Positions 1 to 8,784 of a DNA stretch of 63,567 nt are shown here, piece by piece. Source of the stretch: Pseudomonas sp. 6D_7.1_Bac1 (GTDB lineage: Bacteria; Pseudomonadota; Gammaproteobacteria; Pseudomonadales; Pseudomonadaceae); the NCBI RefSeq assembly GCF_025465945.1, contig NZ_JANLNW010000022.1, positions 1 to 63,567 of the forward strand, read 5' to 3'. Under the pieces are notes generated by a model that ran no database searches, was not told the origin of the DNA, and saw only the letters and a program-made list of their open reading frames with translations. The position numbers and the translations under genes are program-made. How positions within the stretch are numbered: position 1 is the first letter of the stretch; each line of letters begins with the position of its first letter.

Positions 1-20
1 GCGAGCCTGCTCGCGATCGG
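1..20. repeat. Partial REP palindrome at window edge
   Basis: The first bases (GCGAGCCTGCTCGCGATCGG) are the core of the REP palindrome found elsewhere in this window. The 5' GTGGGA part lies outside the window. Confidence 0.7.
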
Positions 21-75
21 TTGCGCAGCGACCGCAAACAAACAACAAAGATCCACGCCAAGCGGAACGCACCTG

Positions 76-1458
76 ATGAAACAACCCAAACCGAATTTCT
101 ACAACCTGGCCTGGCGCTGGCATTTTTATGCCGGGCTGTTCGTTGCGCCATTCATGGTGATGCTGGCCCTGACCGGCATCGTTTACCTGTTCAAACCGCA
201 ACTCGACCCGCTGATGTATGGCAGCCTGCTCAATGTGCCGGCCGGTCATCACACAGTCAGTGCCGACGAGTTGCTGCAGCGTGTCAAAGAGGCTTATCCA
301 CAGGGCCGGATCAAGCAGTACCTGCCACCGGTCAATGCCGAGCGCAGTGCGCAGTTTGTCGTTCAAAACGCGGGCAGCGAGTTCAACGTCTTCATCGACC
401 CGTATCACGCCGATGTGCTCGGCGAACAGGATGCGAAGAACAACCTGCAAGCCATCGCCCGAGCGCTTCACGGCGAGTTGATGATCGGCACCGTCGGGGA
501 TCGATTGGTCGAGTTGGCTGCCGGATGGGGCATCGTCTTGGTGGTTTCCGGGGTATTCCTGTGGTGGCCACGCGGGAGAACCGGTGCGGGGATCTTGTGG
601 CCGCGATTCAGCCGTCGCGGACGTGTGCTCTGGCGTGACCTGCACGCCGTGACCGGGTTCTGGGGCGCGGCGTTTCTGCTGGTGATGCTGCTCAGCGGTA
701 TGACCTGGACCGGCTTCTGGGGCAAGCAATACGCCGAAGTCTGGAACCGCTTCCCGGCGGCCATGTGGGACAACGTGCCCACGTCCGATCAAGAGGCCCG
801 CAGCCTCAACACCGCTACCCGCCAGACCGTGCCCTGGGCCATGGAAAATACGCCGATGCCGATGTCCGGCGAGCACGCCGAACACATGGCCCACAACGGC
901 GGCAGTACCGCCCCGGCCGCGCCGACCATCAGCCTGCAAGACGTGCAGGACATTGCCGCTCAACGCCAGGTCGAGCCCGGTTACAGCATCACCTTCCCGA
1001 CCACCGCCAGCGGCGTATTCACCATCGCCGTGTTCGCCGATGACCCGCGCAACGACGCCACCCTGCATGTCGACCAGTACAGCGGCGAAGTCCTCGCCGA
1101 CGTGCGCTGGCAGCAATACGGCAATGTCGCCCGTGCCACAGAAATGGGCGTGATGCTGCACGAGGGCAAGCTGTTCGGGCCGCTCAATCAGATTGTCGTG
1201 TTGCTGATTTGCCTGATGATCCTGCTCAGCGCCGTGAGCGGCGTGGTGATCTGGTGGAAGCGCCGCCCGCAGGGCAAGCTCGGTGTTCCGCCGTTGCGCC
1301 ATGACCTGCCGACCTGGAAAACCGGGGTGGTGATCATCCTCGCATTGGCGGTGATATTCCCGTTGGTGGGTGCTTCGCTGATCGTGGTGTGGCTGCTGGA
1401 CCGAGTGCTGCTGTCGCGTTTGAACCGCCAGCCTGAATCGGCCTCATCTTCATCCTGA
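76..1458 (+). CDS. PepSY-associated transmembrane protein
   Basis: A 460-residue inner-membrane protein of the PepSY-associated TM family, often found beside siderophore and metal uptake genes in Pseudomonas. Hydrophobic segments lie near residues 17-40, 150-168, 193-212, 370-395 and 415-445, with periplasmic PepSY-like stretches between them. A His/Met-rich patch near residues 258-272 (MPMSGEHAEHMAHN) could touch metal. It precedes an ABC importer in the same direction, separated by a 229-base gap holding a palindromic repeat. The family is linked to iron or flavin-dependent reduction in the periplasm; the exact role here is inferred from context. The ATG at 76 begins a typical cytoplasmic N-terminus before the first membrane span. 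Confidence 0.85.
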   Translation: MKQPKPNFYNLAWRWHFYAGLFVAPFMVMLALTGIVYLFKPQLDPLMYGSLLNVPAGHHTVSADELLQRVKEAYPQGRIKQYLPPVNAERSAQFVVQNAGSEFNVFIDPYHADVLGEQDAKNNLQAIARALHGELMIGTVGDRLVELAAGWGIVLVVSGVFLWWPRGRTGAGILWPRFSRRGRVLWRDLHAVTGFWGAAFLLVMLLSGMTWTGFWGKQYAEVWNRFPAAMWDNVPTSDQEARSLNTATRQTVPWAMENTPMPMSGEHAEHMAHNGGSTAPAAPTISLQDVQDIAAQRQVEPGYSITFPTTASGVFTIAVFADDPRNDATLHVDQYSGEVLADVRWQQYGNVARATEMGVMLHEGKLFGPLNQIVVLLICLMILLSAVSGVVIWWKRRPQGKLGVPPLRHDLPTWKTGVVIILALAVIFPLVGASLIVVWLLDRVLLSRLNRQPESASSSS

Positions 1459-1531
1459 ATACAGCGAGATGCGTGCGGTGTCCGGCACTGTAGAATGCCC
1501 GGCCACCGCGTGATTGCGGCTCTCGGGTTGT

Positions 1532-1666
1532 TGTGGCGAGGGAGCTTGCTCCCGCCGGGGCGCGTAGCGGCCCTGAAATCAACGAGCCGGCTCAGTCAGA
1601 AAGACCGCGAGTGATGGTTTTTACGGTTGCTGCGCAACCGAGCGGGAGCAAGCTCCCTCGCCACAG
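1532..1666. repeat. Palindromic repeat pair, GAGGGAGCTTGCTCCC family
   Basis: Two inverted copies of TGTGGCGAGGGAGCTTGCTC, one at each end, enclose about 95 bases. The same family recurs at 55822-55952. It differs in sequence from the main REP family of the window. Confidence 0.8.
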
Positions 1667-1687
1667 GGAACGATCTTAAGGAATTGA

Positions 1688-2587
1688 ATGACCTCGCTGA
1701 ACCTCACCCACCTTGCCTGGACACCGCTGGGCCATGGCCACTGTCATCACCAGTTCCAGCTGCGTGACGCCAGCCTGCACGTGGCGGCCGGGGAGTTTGT
1801 CGGCTTGATCGGGCCTAACGGCAGCGGCAAGACCAGCCTGCTGCGTTGCGCCTACCGCTTCAGCAAACCGGAATCCGGCGAGGTTCATCTTGCCCATCAC
1901 AACGTCTGGAAGCAGTCGTCGCGCTGGTGCGCACAACGCATTGCCGTGGTGTTGCAGGAGTTTCCCGATGCCTTCGGCCTGACGGTCGAAGAGGTGGTCG
2001 CCATGGGTCGCACCCCGCACAAAGGCCTGTTCGATGGCGATACCCTGGAAGACCGGCGCATCGCCGGGCAGGCACTGGAGTCGGTGGGCCTCAAAGGCTT
2101 CGAAGATCACGCTTTTGCGACGCTGTCGGGCGGCGAAAAACAACGCGTTATTCTCGCCCGCGCCCTGACGCAACAGCCCCAATTGCTGATCCTCGATGAG
2201 CCGACCAACCACCTTGATCCACGCTATCAGCTCGAACTGCTGCAACTGGTCAAGCGCTTGCAGATCGGCACCCTGGCGAGCATCCACGACCTCAACCTGG
2301 CCGCTGCATTCTGCGATCGGCTGTACGTGATCAACCACGGACGCATCGTTGCCAGCGGCACGCCAAAAGAAGTGCTGACCACCACGCTGCTGCGTGAGGT
2401 GTTCGGCGTCGAAGCGCTGATCGATGAACACCCGCTGTCCGGCTACCCCCGAATTACCTGGATAACCCAACATGACCTTGCGCACCCTGCTCCGCTCCAG
2501 CCTGTCCATCGCCCTGCTGCTGGGCAGCGCCCAGGCGCTCGCCGAAGCGACCCGTTACCCGTTGACGATTCAGAGCTGCAACCGTGA
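1688..2587 (+). CDS. ABC transporter ATP-binding protein, FecE/BtuD type
   Basis: ATPase of an iron-siderophore or cobalamin type importer. It has Walker A GPNGSGKT at residues 42-49, the signature LSGGEKQRV, Walker B LLILDEP followed by TNHLD, and the H-loop in SIHDLN. The frame runs 116 bases into the next gene and ends at 2587, giving 299 residues; family members usually stop near 255-265. The last 35 or so residues are rich in Pro, Arg and Gln and read like an out-of-frame translation of the next gene's signal peptide. The true protein may therefore end near 2475, with a one-base change, or this may be a genuine long overlap. It is co-directional with the binding protein and permease that follow. 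Confidence 0.88.
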   Translation: MTSLNLTHLAWTPLGHGHCHHQFQLRDASLHVAAGEFVGLIGPNGSGKTSLLRCAYRFSKPESGEVHLAHHNVWKQSSRWCAQRIAVVLQEFPDAFGLTVEEVVAMGRTPHKGLFDGDTLEDRRIAGQALESVGLKGFEDHAFATLSGGEKQRVILARALTQQPQLLILDEPTNHLDPRYQLELLQLVKRLQIGTLASIHDLNLAAAFCDRLYVINHGRIVASGTPKEVLTTTLLREVFGVEALIDEHPLSGYPRITWITQHDLAHPAPLQPVHRPAAGQRPGARRSDPLPVDDSELQP

Positions 2588-3431
2588 AGTGACGTTCAAG
2601 GAGGCGCCAAAACACGCCCTCAGTCACGACATCAACATGACCCAGATGATGCTCGCCCTCGGCCTCAAACCCCGGATGGTCGGCTACAGCGGCATCAGTG
2701 GCTGGAAAGCCGTGACGCCCCAGATGCAGAGCATTCTCGACGGTCTGCCGGAACTGGCGGCCAAGTACCCGTCGGTGGAAACCCTGCTCAACGCCAACGT
2801 CGACTTCTTCTTCGCCGGCTGGGATTACGGCATGCGCATTGGCGGCGACCTGACTCCGCAAACCCTCGGGCCACTGGGGATCAACGTCTATGAACTGAGC
2901 GAGTCCTGCGCCTTCGTGATGAAGCGCCCGGCGGCCAGCCTCGATGACACCTACAACGACCTGCGCAACCTCGGCAAGATCTTCGACGTGCAGGATCGCG
3001 CCAACCGGTTGATCAGCGACATGCAGGCGCAAGTGGCCGAAGTTCGCAAAGACTTGCCAACGGAAAAACCGCGCGTGTTCCTCTACGACAGCGGCGAAGA
3101 CCGGGCCATGACCTCGGGCCGTCTGGGTATGCCGCAAGCACTGATCGATGCCGCCGGCGGGCGCAATATTCTCGACGATGTCGAGGCGAGCTGGACCCGG
3201 GTCAACTGGGAGAACGTCGTCGAGCGCAACCCGCAGGTGATCGTGATCGTCGACTACGGCGAAGTCAGCGCCGAGCAAAAGGAGCAATTTTTGCTCAACA
3301 ACAAAGCCCTGCAATCGGTGGACGCGATCAAGAACCAGCGCTTCATCGTCATCCCTTACGTGCAAGCCACGCCAGGGATCGACAACGTGCTGGCGGTTGA
3401 AACCCTGGCCAAGGGTTTCCACGGCGAATGA
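2472..3431 (+). CDS. Periplasmic binding protein of FecBCD-type importer
   Basis: A 319-residue helical-backbone binding protein (FepB/BtuF class). The N-terminus is a clear Sec signal peptide, with cleavage probably after SAQALA near residue 24. The body follows the pattern of siderophore, haem or cobalamin binding proteins: an [10 protein letters not shown] start, a central linker helix and a C-terminal NPQVIVIVDYGE segment. Gene order with a PepSY protein, ATPase, binding protein and permease resembles the PA2910-PA2914 region of P. aeruginosa as I recall it. Substrate is not readable from sequence; a metal chelate or corrinoid is most likely. Its stop overlaps the permease start (ATGA). 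Confidence 0.87.
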   Translation: MTLRTLLRSSLSIALLLGSAQALAEATRYPLTIQSCNREVTFKEAPKHALSHDINMTQMMLALGLKPRMVGYSGISGWKAVTPQMQSILDGLPELAAKYPSVETLLNANVDFFFAGWDYGMRIGGDLTPQTLGPLGINVYELSESCAFVMKRPAASLDDTYNDLRNLGKIFDVQDRANRLISDMQAQVAEVRKDLPTEKPRVFLYDSGEDRAMTSGRLGMPQALIDAAGGRNILDDVEASWTRVNWENVVERNPQVIVIVDYGEVSAEQKEQFLLNNKALQSVDAIKNQRFIVIPYVQATPGIDNVLAVETLAKGFHGE

Positions 3432-4438
3432 TCAATCGTCGCTATGCCTTGTTGCTGATTGCCCTCGGCGCGCTGTTGCTGGTGTCTTGTGTGGTATCGC
3501 TGGGCTTTGGCTCGGCACGGGTGCCGGTGGACGTGGTCTGGCAGATTCTGCTGCACAAGGCATTCGGTGCTGGCGAAGTGAACTGGAGCGCCGGACAGGA
3601 ACATATCGTCTGGCTGATCCGCGTACCGCGCATGTTGCTCGGTGCGTTGGTGGGCGCCGGGCTGGCATTGATCGGTGCGGTGCTGCAAGCGGTGACACGC
3701 AATCCACTGGCTGACCCGCATTTGCTCGGGGTCACTTCCGGCGCGACGCTGGGCGCGGTGATCGTGGTGCTGCATGTGGGCGAGATTGTCGGCCTGCTGA
3801 CCTTGCCGATCGCAGCATTCATCGGCGCCTTGCTGAGCATGCTGATCGTGCTGATGATCGCCAACCGCAATGGCCGACTGGACAGTGATCGCCTGCTGCT
3901 GTGCGGAGTGGCAGTGTCCTTCGTGATGATGGCGATCGCTAACCTGCTGCTGTTTCTCGGCGATCACCGCGCCAGTTCTGCAGTGATGTTCTGGATGCTC
4001 GGCGGCCTCGGGCTGGCGCGTTGGGAATTGCTGGCAGTGCCGGCCGCCAGCGTGCTGCTCGGGTTGGTGTTGCTGCTGGGCATGGCCCGGCCACTGAACG
4101 CCTTGATGGCCGGCGAGCAGACCGCTGTGACCCTCGGTCTGAACGCCCGCACCGTGCGCTTGCGGGTGTTCTTGATTGCTTCGTTGATGACCGGAGTATT
4201 GGTCTCCATCAGCGGGTCCATCGGTTTTGTCGGACTGATGGTGCCGCACATTGCCCGGCGTCTGGTGGGTGCGGAACACCGCAGATTGCTGCCGGTGTGC
4301 GTGTTGCTCGGCAGTGTTTTCCTCGTTTGGGTCGACGTAGCAGCACGAACCTTGATTGCACCGGAAGATCTGCCGATAGGTGTGGCCACCGCAGCCATCG
4401 GTGGCCTGTTCTTCATCGGCCTGATGCGCAGGCGCTGA
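3428..4438 (+). CDS. FecCD-family ABC permease
   Basis: A 336-residue permease with about ten hydrophobic segments, typical in length for the BtuC/FecCD family. Family hallmarks are visible: RVPRMLLGALVGAGLALIG near the N-terminus, AVTRNPLADPHLLG, the GSIGFVGLMVPHIAR coupling region near residues 262-276, and the DLPIGV segment near the C-terminus. It starts inside the stop codon of the binding protein (ATGA at 3428-3431), so translation is coupled. With the two preceding genes it makes a complete importer; no TonB-dependent receptor is visible in the window. Confidence 0.92.
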   Translation: MINRRYALLLIALGALLLVSCVVSLGFGSARVPVDVVWQILLHKAFGAGEVNWSAGQEHIVWLIRVPRMLLGALVGAGLALIGAVLQAVTRNPLADPHLLGVTSGATLGAVIVVLHVGEIVGLLTLPIAAFIGALLSMLIVLMIANRNGRLDSDRLLLCGVAVSFVMMAIANLLLFLGDHRASSAVMFWMLGGLGLARWELLAVPAASVLLGLVLLLGMARPLNALMAGEQTAVTLGLNARTVRLRVFLIASLMTGVLVSISGSIGFVGLMVPHIARRLVGAEHRRLLPVCVLLGSVFLVWVDVAARTLIAPEDLPIGVATAAIGGLFFIGLMRRR

Positions 4439-4452
4439 GCCAGCACCGAACC

Positions 4453-4555
4453 TGTGGGAGCGAGCCTGCTCGCGATGGCGACGGCACCTCCAACATCACC
4501 GCGGCTGACACACCGCTATCGTCGGAACGCCGCCCGGAGCAGGCTCGCTCCCACA
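4453..4555. repeat. REP pair (REPIN)
   Basis: Inverted REP copies with TGTGGGAGCGAGCCTGCTCG at the left end and its complement at the right, 103 bases overall. It lies between the importer permease and the urtA control region. Confidence 0.85.
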
Positions 4556-4591
4556 TTGAGTCAGTGTTGTCTGTCAGTTCCGCGCCCTAAT

Positions 4592-4645
4592 GTGGCGCAC
4601 CTCCCCGCACCAACGCGCCAGACACGTCCCTTCATGGTGCGCCAC
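4592..4645. promoter_or_regulatory. Inverted repeat upstream of urtA, possible NtrC sites
   Basis: GTGGCGCACC at 4592-4601 is exactly the reverse complement of GGTGCGCCAC at 4636-4645. Inside are further GCACC (4607-4611) and TGGTGC (4635-4640) half-sites like those of NtrC. The centre lies about 75 bases upstream of the predicted sigma-54 promoter, a normal enhancer position. The spacing differs from the canonical NtrC dyad, so the binding protein is inferred. Confidence 0.45.
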
Positions 4646-4694
4646 CTTCCGACGCAACCGCTCTAACACGACATTTCCTTGCCTTTCCCCGACC

Positions 4695-4710
4695 GGGCAC
4701 AGCCCTTGCT
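4695..4710 (+). promoter_or_regulatory. Sigma-54 (-24/-12) promoter of urtA
   Basis: GGGCACAGCCCTTGCT matches TGGCACG-N4-TTGCW with the required GG to GC spacing (GG 4696-4697, GC 4708-4709). Only the first T and the G of CACG differ. A start near 4722 would give a leader of about 50 bases. Urea transporters are commonly NtrC/RpoN controlled. Confidence 0.65.
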
Positions 4711-4773
4711 AAAGACCCTTCAGTCGTCCGCATCTGCCAACCAGAAAAATTAAACGTTCATGGAGATCGCACA

Positions 4774-6039
4774 ATGAAGCGTCGCAGCTTGATCAAGGCT
4801 TTCACACTATCGGCAAGCATTGCCGCGATGGGCATGACCTGGAGTCTCCAGGCCGCCGAGACCATCAAGGTCGGGATCCTGCATTCGTTGTCAGGGACCA
4901 TGGCGATCTCCGAAACCTCGCTCAAAGACATGGCGCTGATGACCATCGACGAGATCAATGCCAAGGGTGGGGTCAACGGCAAGATGTTGGAACCTGTGGT
5001 GGTCGACCCGGCGTCGAACTGGCCGCTGTTTGCGGAAAAGGGCCGGCAGTTGCTGACCCAGGACAAGGTCGCGGTGGTGTTCGGCTGCTGGACCTCGGTG
5101 TCGCGTAAATCGGTACTGCCGGTGTTCGAGGAACTCAACGGCCTGCTGTTCTACCCGGTGCAATACGAAGGCGAAGAGATGTCGCCGAACGTCTTCTACA
5201 CCGGCGCCGCGCCGAACCAGCAAGCGATCCCGGCGGTGGAATACCTGATGAGCGAAGAAGGTGGCAGCGCCAAGCGCTACTTCCTGCTCGGTACCGACTA
5301 CGTCTACCCACGCACCACCAACAAGATCCTGCGCTCGTTCCTGCACTCCAAAGGCGTGACCGACAAGGACATCGAAGAGGTCTACACGCCGTTCGGTCAC
5401 AGCGACTATCAAACCATCGTTGCCAACATCAAAAAGTTCTCGGCTGGCGGCAAGACTGCAGTCATTTCCACCGTCAACGGCGACTCCAATGTGCCGTTCT
5501 ATAAAGAACTGGCCAACCAGGGTCTGAAAGCCACCGACGTTCCGGTCGTGGCCTTCTCGGTCGGTGAAGAAGAACTGCGCGGTATCGACACCAAACCACT
5601 GGTGGGCAATCTCGCCGCGTGGAACTACTTCGAATCGGTGGATAACCCGGTGAATCAGAAGTTCGTCGCAGACTGGAAAGCCTACGCCAAGAAACACAAC
5701 CTGCCGGGCGCGGATAAAGCCGTGACCAACGACCCGATGGAAGCCACCTACGTTGGTATCCACATGTGGGCGCAGGCAGCAGAAAAGGCCAAATCCACCG
5801 ATGTCGACAAAGTCCGCGAAGCCCTGGCCGGCCAGACTTTCGCCGCGCCGTCGGGCTTCACGCTGACCATGGACAAGACCAACCACCACCTGCACAAACC
5901 GGTGATGATCGGCGAGATCCAGGCCGACGGTCAGTTCAACGTGGTGTGGCAGACCGAAGGGCCGATCCGCGCCGAGCCATGGAGCCCGTTCATCGCGGGT
6001 AACGACAAGAAGCCGGATTATGCGGTGAAGAGCAACTAA
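4774..6039 (+). CDS. urtA: Urea ABC transporter, binding protein UrtA
   Basis: A 421-residue periplasmic urea-binding protein of the UrtA family. A signal peptide with an Arg-Arg start (MKRRSLIKAF) runs to SLQAAE near residue 29. The mature protein begins with the family pattern ETIKVGILHSLSGTMAISE and carries the conserved CWTSVSRKSVLPVFEE and FYPVQYEGEE segments that mark UrtA rather than amino acid binding proteins. A GGAG ribosome site at 4762 precedes the ATG. It heads the urt operon behind a predicted sigma-54 promoter, with urtB after a REP-filled gap of 163 bases, consistent with the binding protein being made in excess. Confidence 0.95.
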   Translation: MKRRSLIKAFTLSASIAAMGMTWSLQAAETIKVGILHSLSGTMAISETSLKDMALMTIDEINAKGGVNGKMLEPVVVDPASNWPLFAEKGRQLLTQDKVAVVFGCWTSVSRKSVLPVFEELNGLLFYPVQYEGEEMSPNVFYTGAAPNQQAIPAVEYLMSEEGGSAKRYFLLGTDYVYPRTTNKILRSFLHSKGVTDKDIEEVYTPFGHSDYQTIVANIKKFSAGGKTAVISTVNGDSNVPFYKELANQGLKATDVPVVAFSVGEEELRGIDTKPLVGNLAAWNYFESVDNPVNQKFVADWKAYAKKHNLPGADKAVTNDPMEATYVGIHMWAQAAEKAKSTDVDKVREALAGQTFAAPSGFTLTMDKTNHHLHKPVMIGEIQADGQFNVVWQTEGPIRAEPWSPFIAGNDKKPDYAVKSN

Positions 6040-6088
6040 GCCACTGGATGCCGGGCCCGAGCACGGAGCTCAGGGCTGGCATAACTCC

Positions 6089-6178
6089 TGTGGGAGCGAG
6101 CCTGCTCGCGATAGCGGACTGACATTCAGCATCAATGTCGACTGTCATGCCCTCATCGCGAGCAGGCTCGCTCCCACA
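6089..6178. repeat. REP pair between urtA and urtB
   Basis: TGTGGGAGCGAGCCTGCTCG and its inverted copy, 90 bases overall. A strong hairpin here could protect urtA mRNA or reduce read-through into urtB. Confidence 0.85.
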
Positions 6179-6202
6179 TTTAGTCCGCGTAAGGCCAATG
6201 AC

Positions 6203-7705
6203 ATGCCCACTGCCCTTTACCGTCTGTTTCTCGCCCTGGCGCTGCTGTTGCCGATGGCCGCCCATGCCGGGGACGCCGAAGACTTCGTCGCCGCCAATCC
6301 GGTGCAGCAAGCCAAGCTATTGGAAACCTGGGCCGCGCAGCCCGTACCTGCACGCATCGAACTGATCAACGCCCTGCAACAGGGAACGCTGACCGTCGAC
6401 GGAGAAACCAAAACCCTGCGCCTGAACAACCGCCTGCGGGGTCTGATCGACACCGCACTGGCCAGTCATCAACTGCTCGCCGCTGACAGCAAACTGCGTT
6501 TGAACGCCGCGCAACAACTGCAAAAAAGTGCCAAACCTGCGCAGCTTGCATTCCTCGACCAGCAACTCGCCAACGAAAAAAATGAAGCGGTTCACGCAGC
6601 CTTGAGCCTGGCGCTGGCCAACCTGCAACTGGTGGACAGTAACCCGAGCGTGCGCCTGGCGGCCGTGCGCTTGCTCGGTGAAACCGGCGACCCACTGGCC
6701 CGCACCCGTCTCGAAGGCCTGCTCCAACCCGGTGTCGAAACCGACGCCGCGGTGCACACGGCGGCCGAAACCAGCCTGGCCCAGGTCAAACGCAAACTGC
6801 TGGTCGGCGAACTGCTCGGCCAGGCCTTCAGCGGCATGTCCCTGGGTTCGATCCTGCTGTTGGCGGCCCTCGGTCTGGCGATCACCTTCGGCCTGCTCGG
6901 GGTGATCAACATGGCCCATGGCGAGATGCTGATGCTCGGTGCCTACTCCACGTATGTGGTGCAGTTGCTGTTCCAGCGCTTCCTGCCGCAGGCCATCGAG
7001 TTCTACCCGCTGGTGGCGTTGCCAGTGGCGTTTTTTGTCACCGCCGGCATCGGCATGGCGCTGGAGCGCACGGTAATTCGCCACCTCTACGGGCGGCCAC
7101 TGGAAACCCTGCTGGCCACCTGGGGCATCAGCCTGATGCTGATTCAACTGGTCCGGTTGCTGTTCGGTGCACAGAACGTCGAAGTGGCGAACCCGGCCTG
7201 GCTCTCGGGCGGGATTCAGGTACTGCCCAATCTGGTGCTGCCGTACAACCGCATCGTGATCATCGCGTTCGCACTGTTTGTGGTGGTGCTGACCTGGTTG
7301 CTGCTGAACAAGACCCGCCTCGGCTTGAACGTGCGTGCGGTCACCCAGAACCGCAACATGGCCGCCTGCTGCGGCGTACCCACCGGGCGCGTCGACATGC
7401 TCGCCTTTGGGCTCGGTTCGGGTATCGCCGGGCTTGGCGGCGTGGCCCTGAGTCAGGTCGGCAACGTCGGCCCGGATCTGGGCCAGAGCTACATCATCGA
7501 CTCGTTCCTGGTGGTGGTGCTCGGCGGCGTTGGCCAACTGGCCGGCAGCGTGCTCGCCGCGTTCGGCCTGGGGATCGCCAACAAGATTCTTGAACCACAA
7601 ATCGGCGCCGTGCTCGGCAAGATCCTGATCCTCGCGCTGATCATTCTGTTCATTCAGAAACGCCCGCAAGGACTCTTCGCACTCAAAGGACGGGTGATCG
7701 ACTGA
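6203..7705 (+). CDS. urtB: Urea ABC transporter permease UrtB
   Basis: A 500-residue permease. A signal peptide (to about residue 22, AAHAGD) leads into a roughly 180-residue helical periplasmic extension typical of UrtB, then a LivH-like membrane domain from about residue 205 with GLLGVINMAHGEMLMLGAY and GLNVRAVTQNRNMAACCG, the conserved loop that contacts the ATPases. It ends TGATG, sharing one base with the urtC start. It forms the membrane channel with UrtC. Confidence 0.94.
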   Translation: MPTALYRLFLALALLLPMAAHAGDAEDFVAANPVQQAKLLETWAAQPVPARIELINALQQGTLTVDGETKTLRLNNRLRGLIDTALASHQLLAADSKLRLNAAQQLQKSAKPAQLAFLDQQLANEKNEAVHAALSLALANLQLVDSNPSVRLAAVRLLGETGDPLARTRLEGLLQPGVETDAAVHTAAETSLAQVKRKLLVGELLGQAFSGMSLGSILLLAALGLAITFGLLGVINMAHGEMLMLGAYSTYVVQLLFQRFLPQAIEFYPLVALPVAFFVTAGIGMALERTVIRHLYGRPLETLLATWGISLMLIQLVRLLFGAQNVEVANPAWLSGGIQVLPNLVLPYNRIVIIAFALFVVVLTWLLLNKTRLGLNVRAVTQNRNMAACCGVPTGRVDMLAFGLGSGIAGLGGVALSQVGNVGPDLGQSYIIDSFLVVVLGGVGQLAGSVLAAFGLGIANKILEPQIGAVLGKILILALIILFIQKRPQGLFALKGRVID

Positions 7706-8784
7706 TGAACCAGCCCCTGATGCTCACGGCCACGCAAAAGGCCGGTCCAAAAATCACGATCGCAGTGGGCGCGGTGATTCTCGCGCTGCTGCTGGCGCTG
7801 CCACTACTGTCGCTGTTGTCGCCGGACAATGCGCTACACGTTTCCGCCTATACGCTGACGCTGGTCGGCAAGATCCTTTGCTACGCCATCGTCGCCCTTG
7901 CGCTGGACCTGGTCTGGGGTTACGCCGGGTTGTTGTCCCTGGGTCATGGCCTGTTCTTCGCCCTCGGTGGCTATGCCATGGGCATGTACCTGATGCGCCA
8001 GGCTTCGGGAGATGGTTTACCGGCGTTCATGACCTTCCTCTCATGGACCGAACTGCCGTGGTACTGGACCGGCACCAGCAGCTTTATCTGGGCCATGTGC
8101 CTGGTGGTGCTGGCGCCGGGTTTGCTGGCACTGGTGTTCGGCTTCTTCGCCTTCCGCTCGCGGATCAAGGGCGTGTACTTCTCGATCATGACCCAGGCCC
8201 TGACGTTCGCCGGGATGCTGCTGTTTTTCCGCAACGAGACCGGGTTTGGCGGTAACAACGGCTTCACCAATTTCCGCACGATTCTGGGCTTCGGCATCAC
8301 AGAACCGGGCACTCGCGCGGTGCTGTTCGTCGCCACCGTGCTGTTGCTGGTCGCCAGCCTGTTCATCGGCTGGCGCCTGGCGCAAAGCAAGTTCGGTCGG
8401 GTATTGACCGCCCTGCGCGACGCGGAAAACCGGCTGATGTTCTGCGGCTACGACCCACGCGGTTTCAAGCTGTTTGTCTGGGTCTTGAGTGCGGTGTTGT
8501 GCGGGCTCGCCGGTGCGCTCTACGTGCCGCAAGTGGGGATCATCAACCCCAGCGAAATGTCGCCGACCAACTCCATCGAAGCCGCCGTGTGGGTCGCGCT
8601 CGGCGGGCGCGGCACCTTGATCGGGCCGCTGCTCGGCGCGGGCGTGGTCAATGGCATGAAGAGCTGGTTCACCGTGGCCTTTCCCGAATACTGGCTGTTC
8701 TTCCTCGGCGCACTGTTCATCGTCGTGACCCTATACCTGCCTAAAGGCGTGATCGGTTTGCTGAAGAAAAGGGGCGAGCAATGA
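7705..8784 (+). CDS. urtC: Urea ABC transporter permease UrtC
   Basis: A 359-residue LivM-like permease with about ten membrane segments. The family pattern is present: LDLVWGYAGLLSLGHGLFFALGGY, the ETGFGGNNGFT loop and LRDAENRLMFCGYDPRGFKL, which is the UrtC version of the coupling helix. It starts within the urtB stop and ends overlapping urtD (ATGA), so all of urtBCD is translationally coupled. Confidence 0.95.
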   Translation: MNQPLMLTATQKAGPKITIAVGAVILALLLALPLLSLLSPDNALHVSAYTLTLVGKILCYAIVALALDLVWGYAGLLSLGHGLFFALGGYAMGMYLMRQASGDGLPAFMTFLSWTELPWYWTGTSSFIWAMCLVVLAPGLLALVFGFFAFRSRIKGVYFSIMTQALTFAGMLLFFRNETGFGGNNGFTNFRTILGFGITEPGTRAVLFVATVLLLVASLFIGWRLAQSKFGRVLTALRDAENRLMFCGYDPRGFKLFVWVLSAVLCGLAGALYVPQVGIINPSEMSPTNSIEAAVWVALGGRGTLIGPLLGAGVVNGMKSWFTVAFPEYWLFFLGALFIVVTLYLPKGVIGLLKKRGEQ

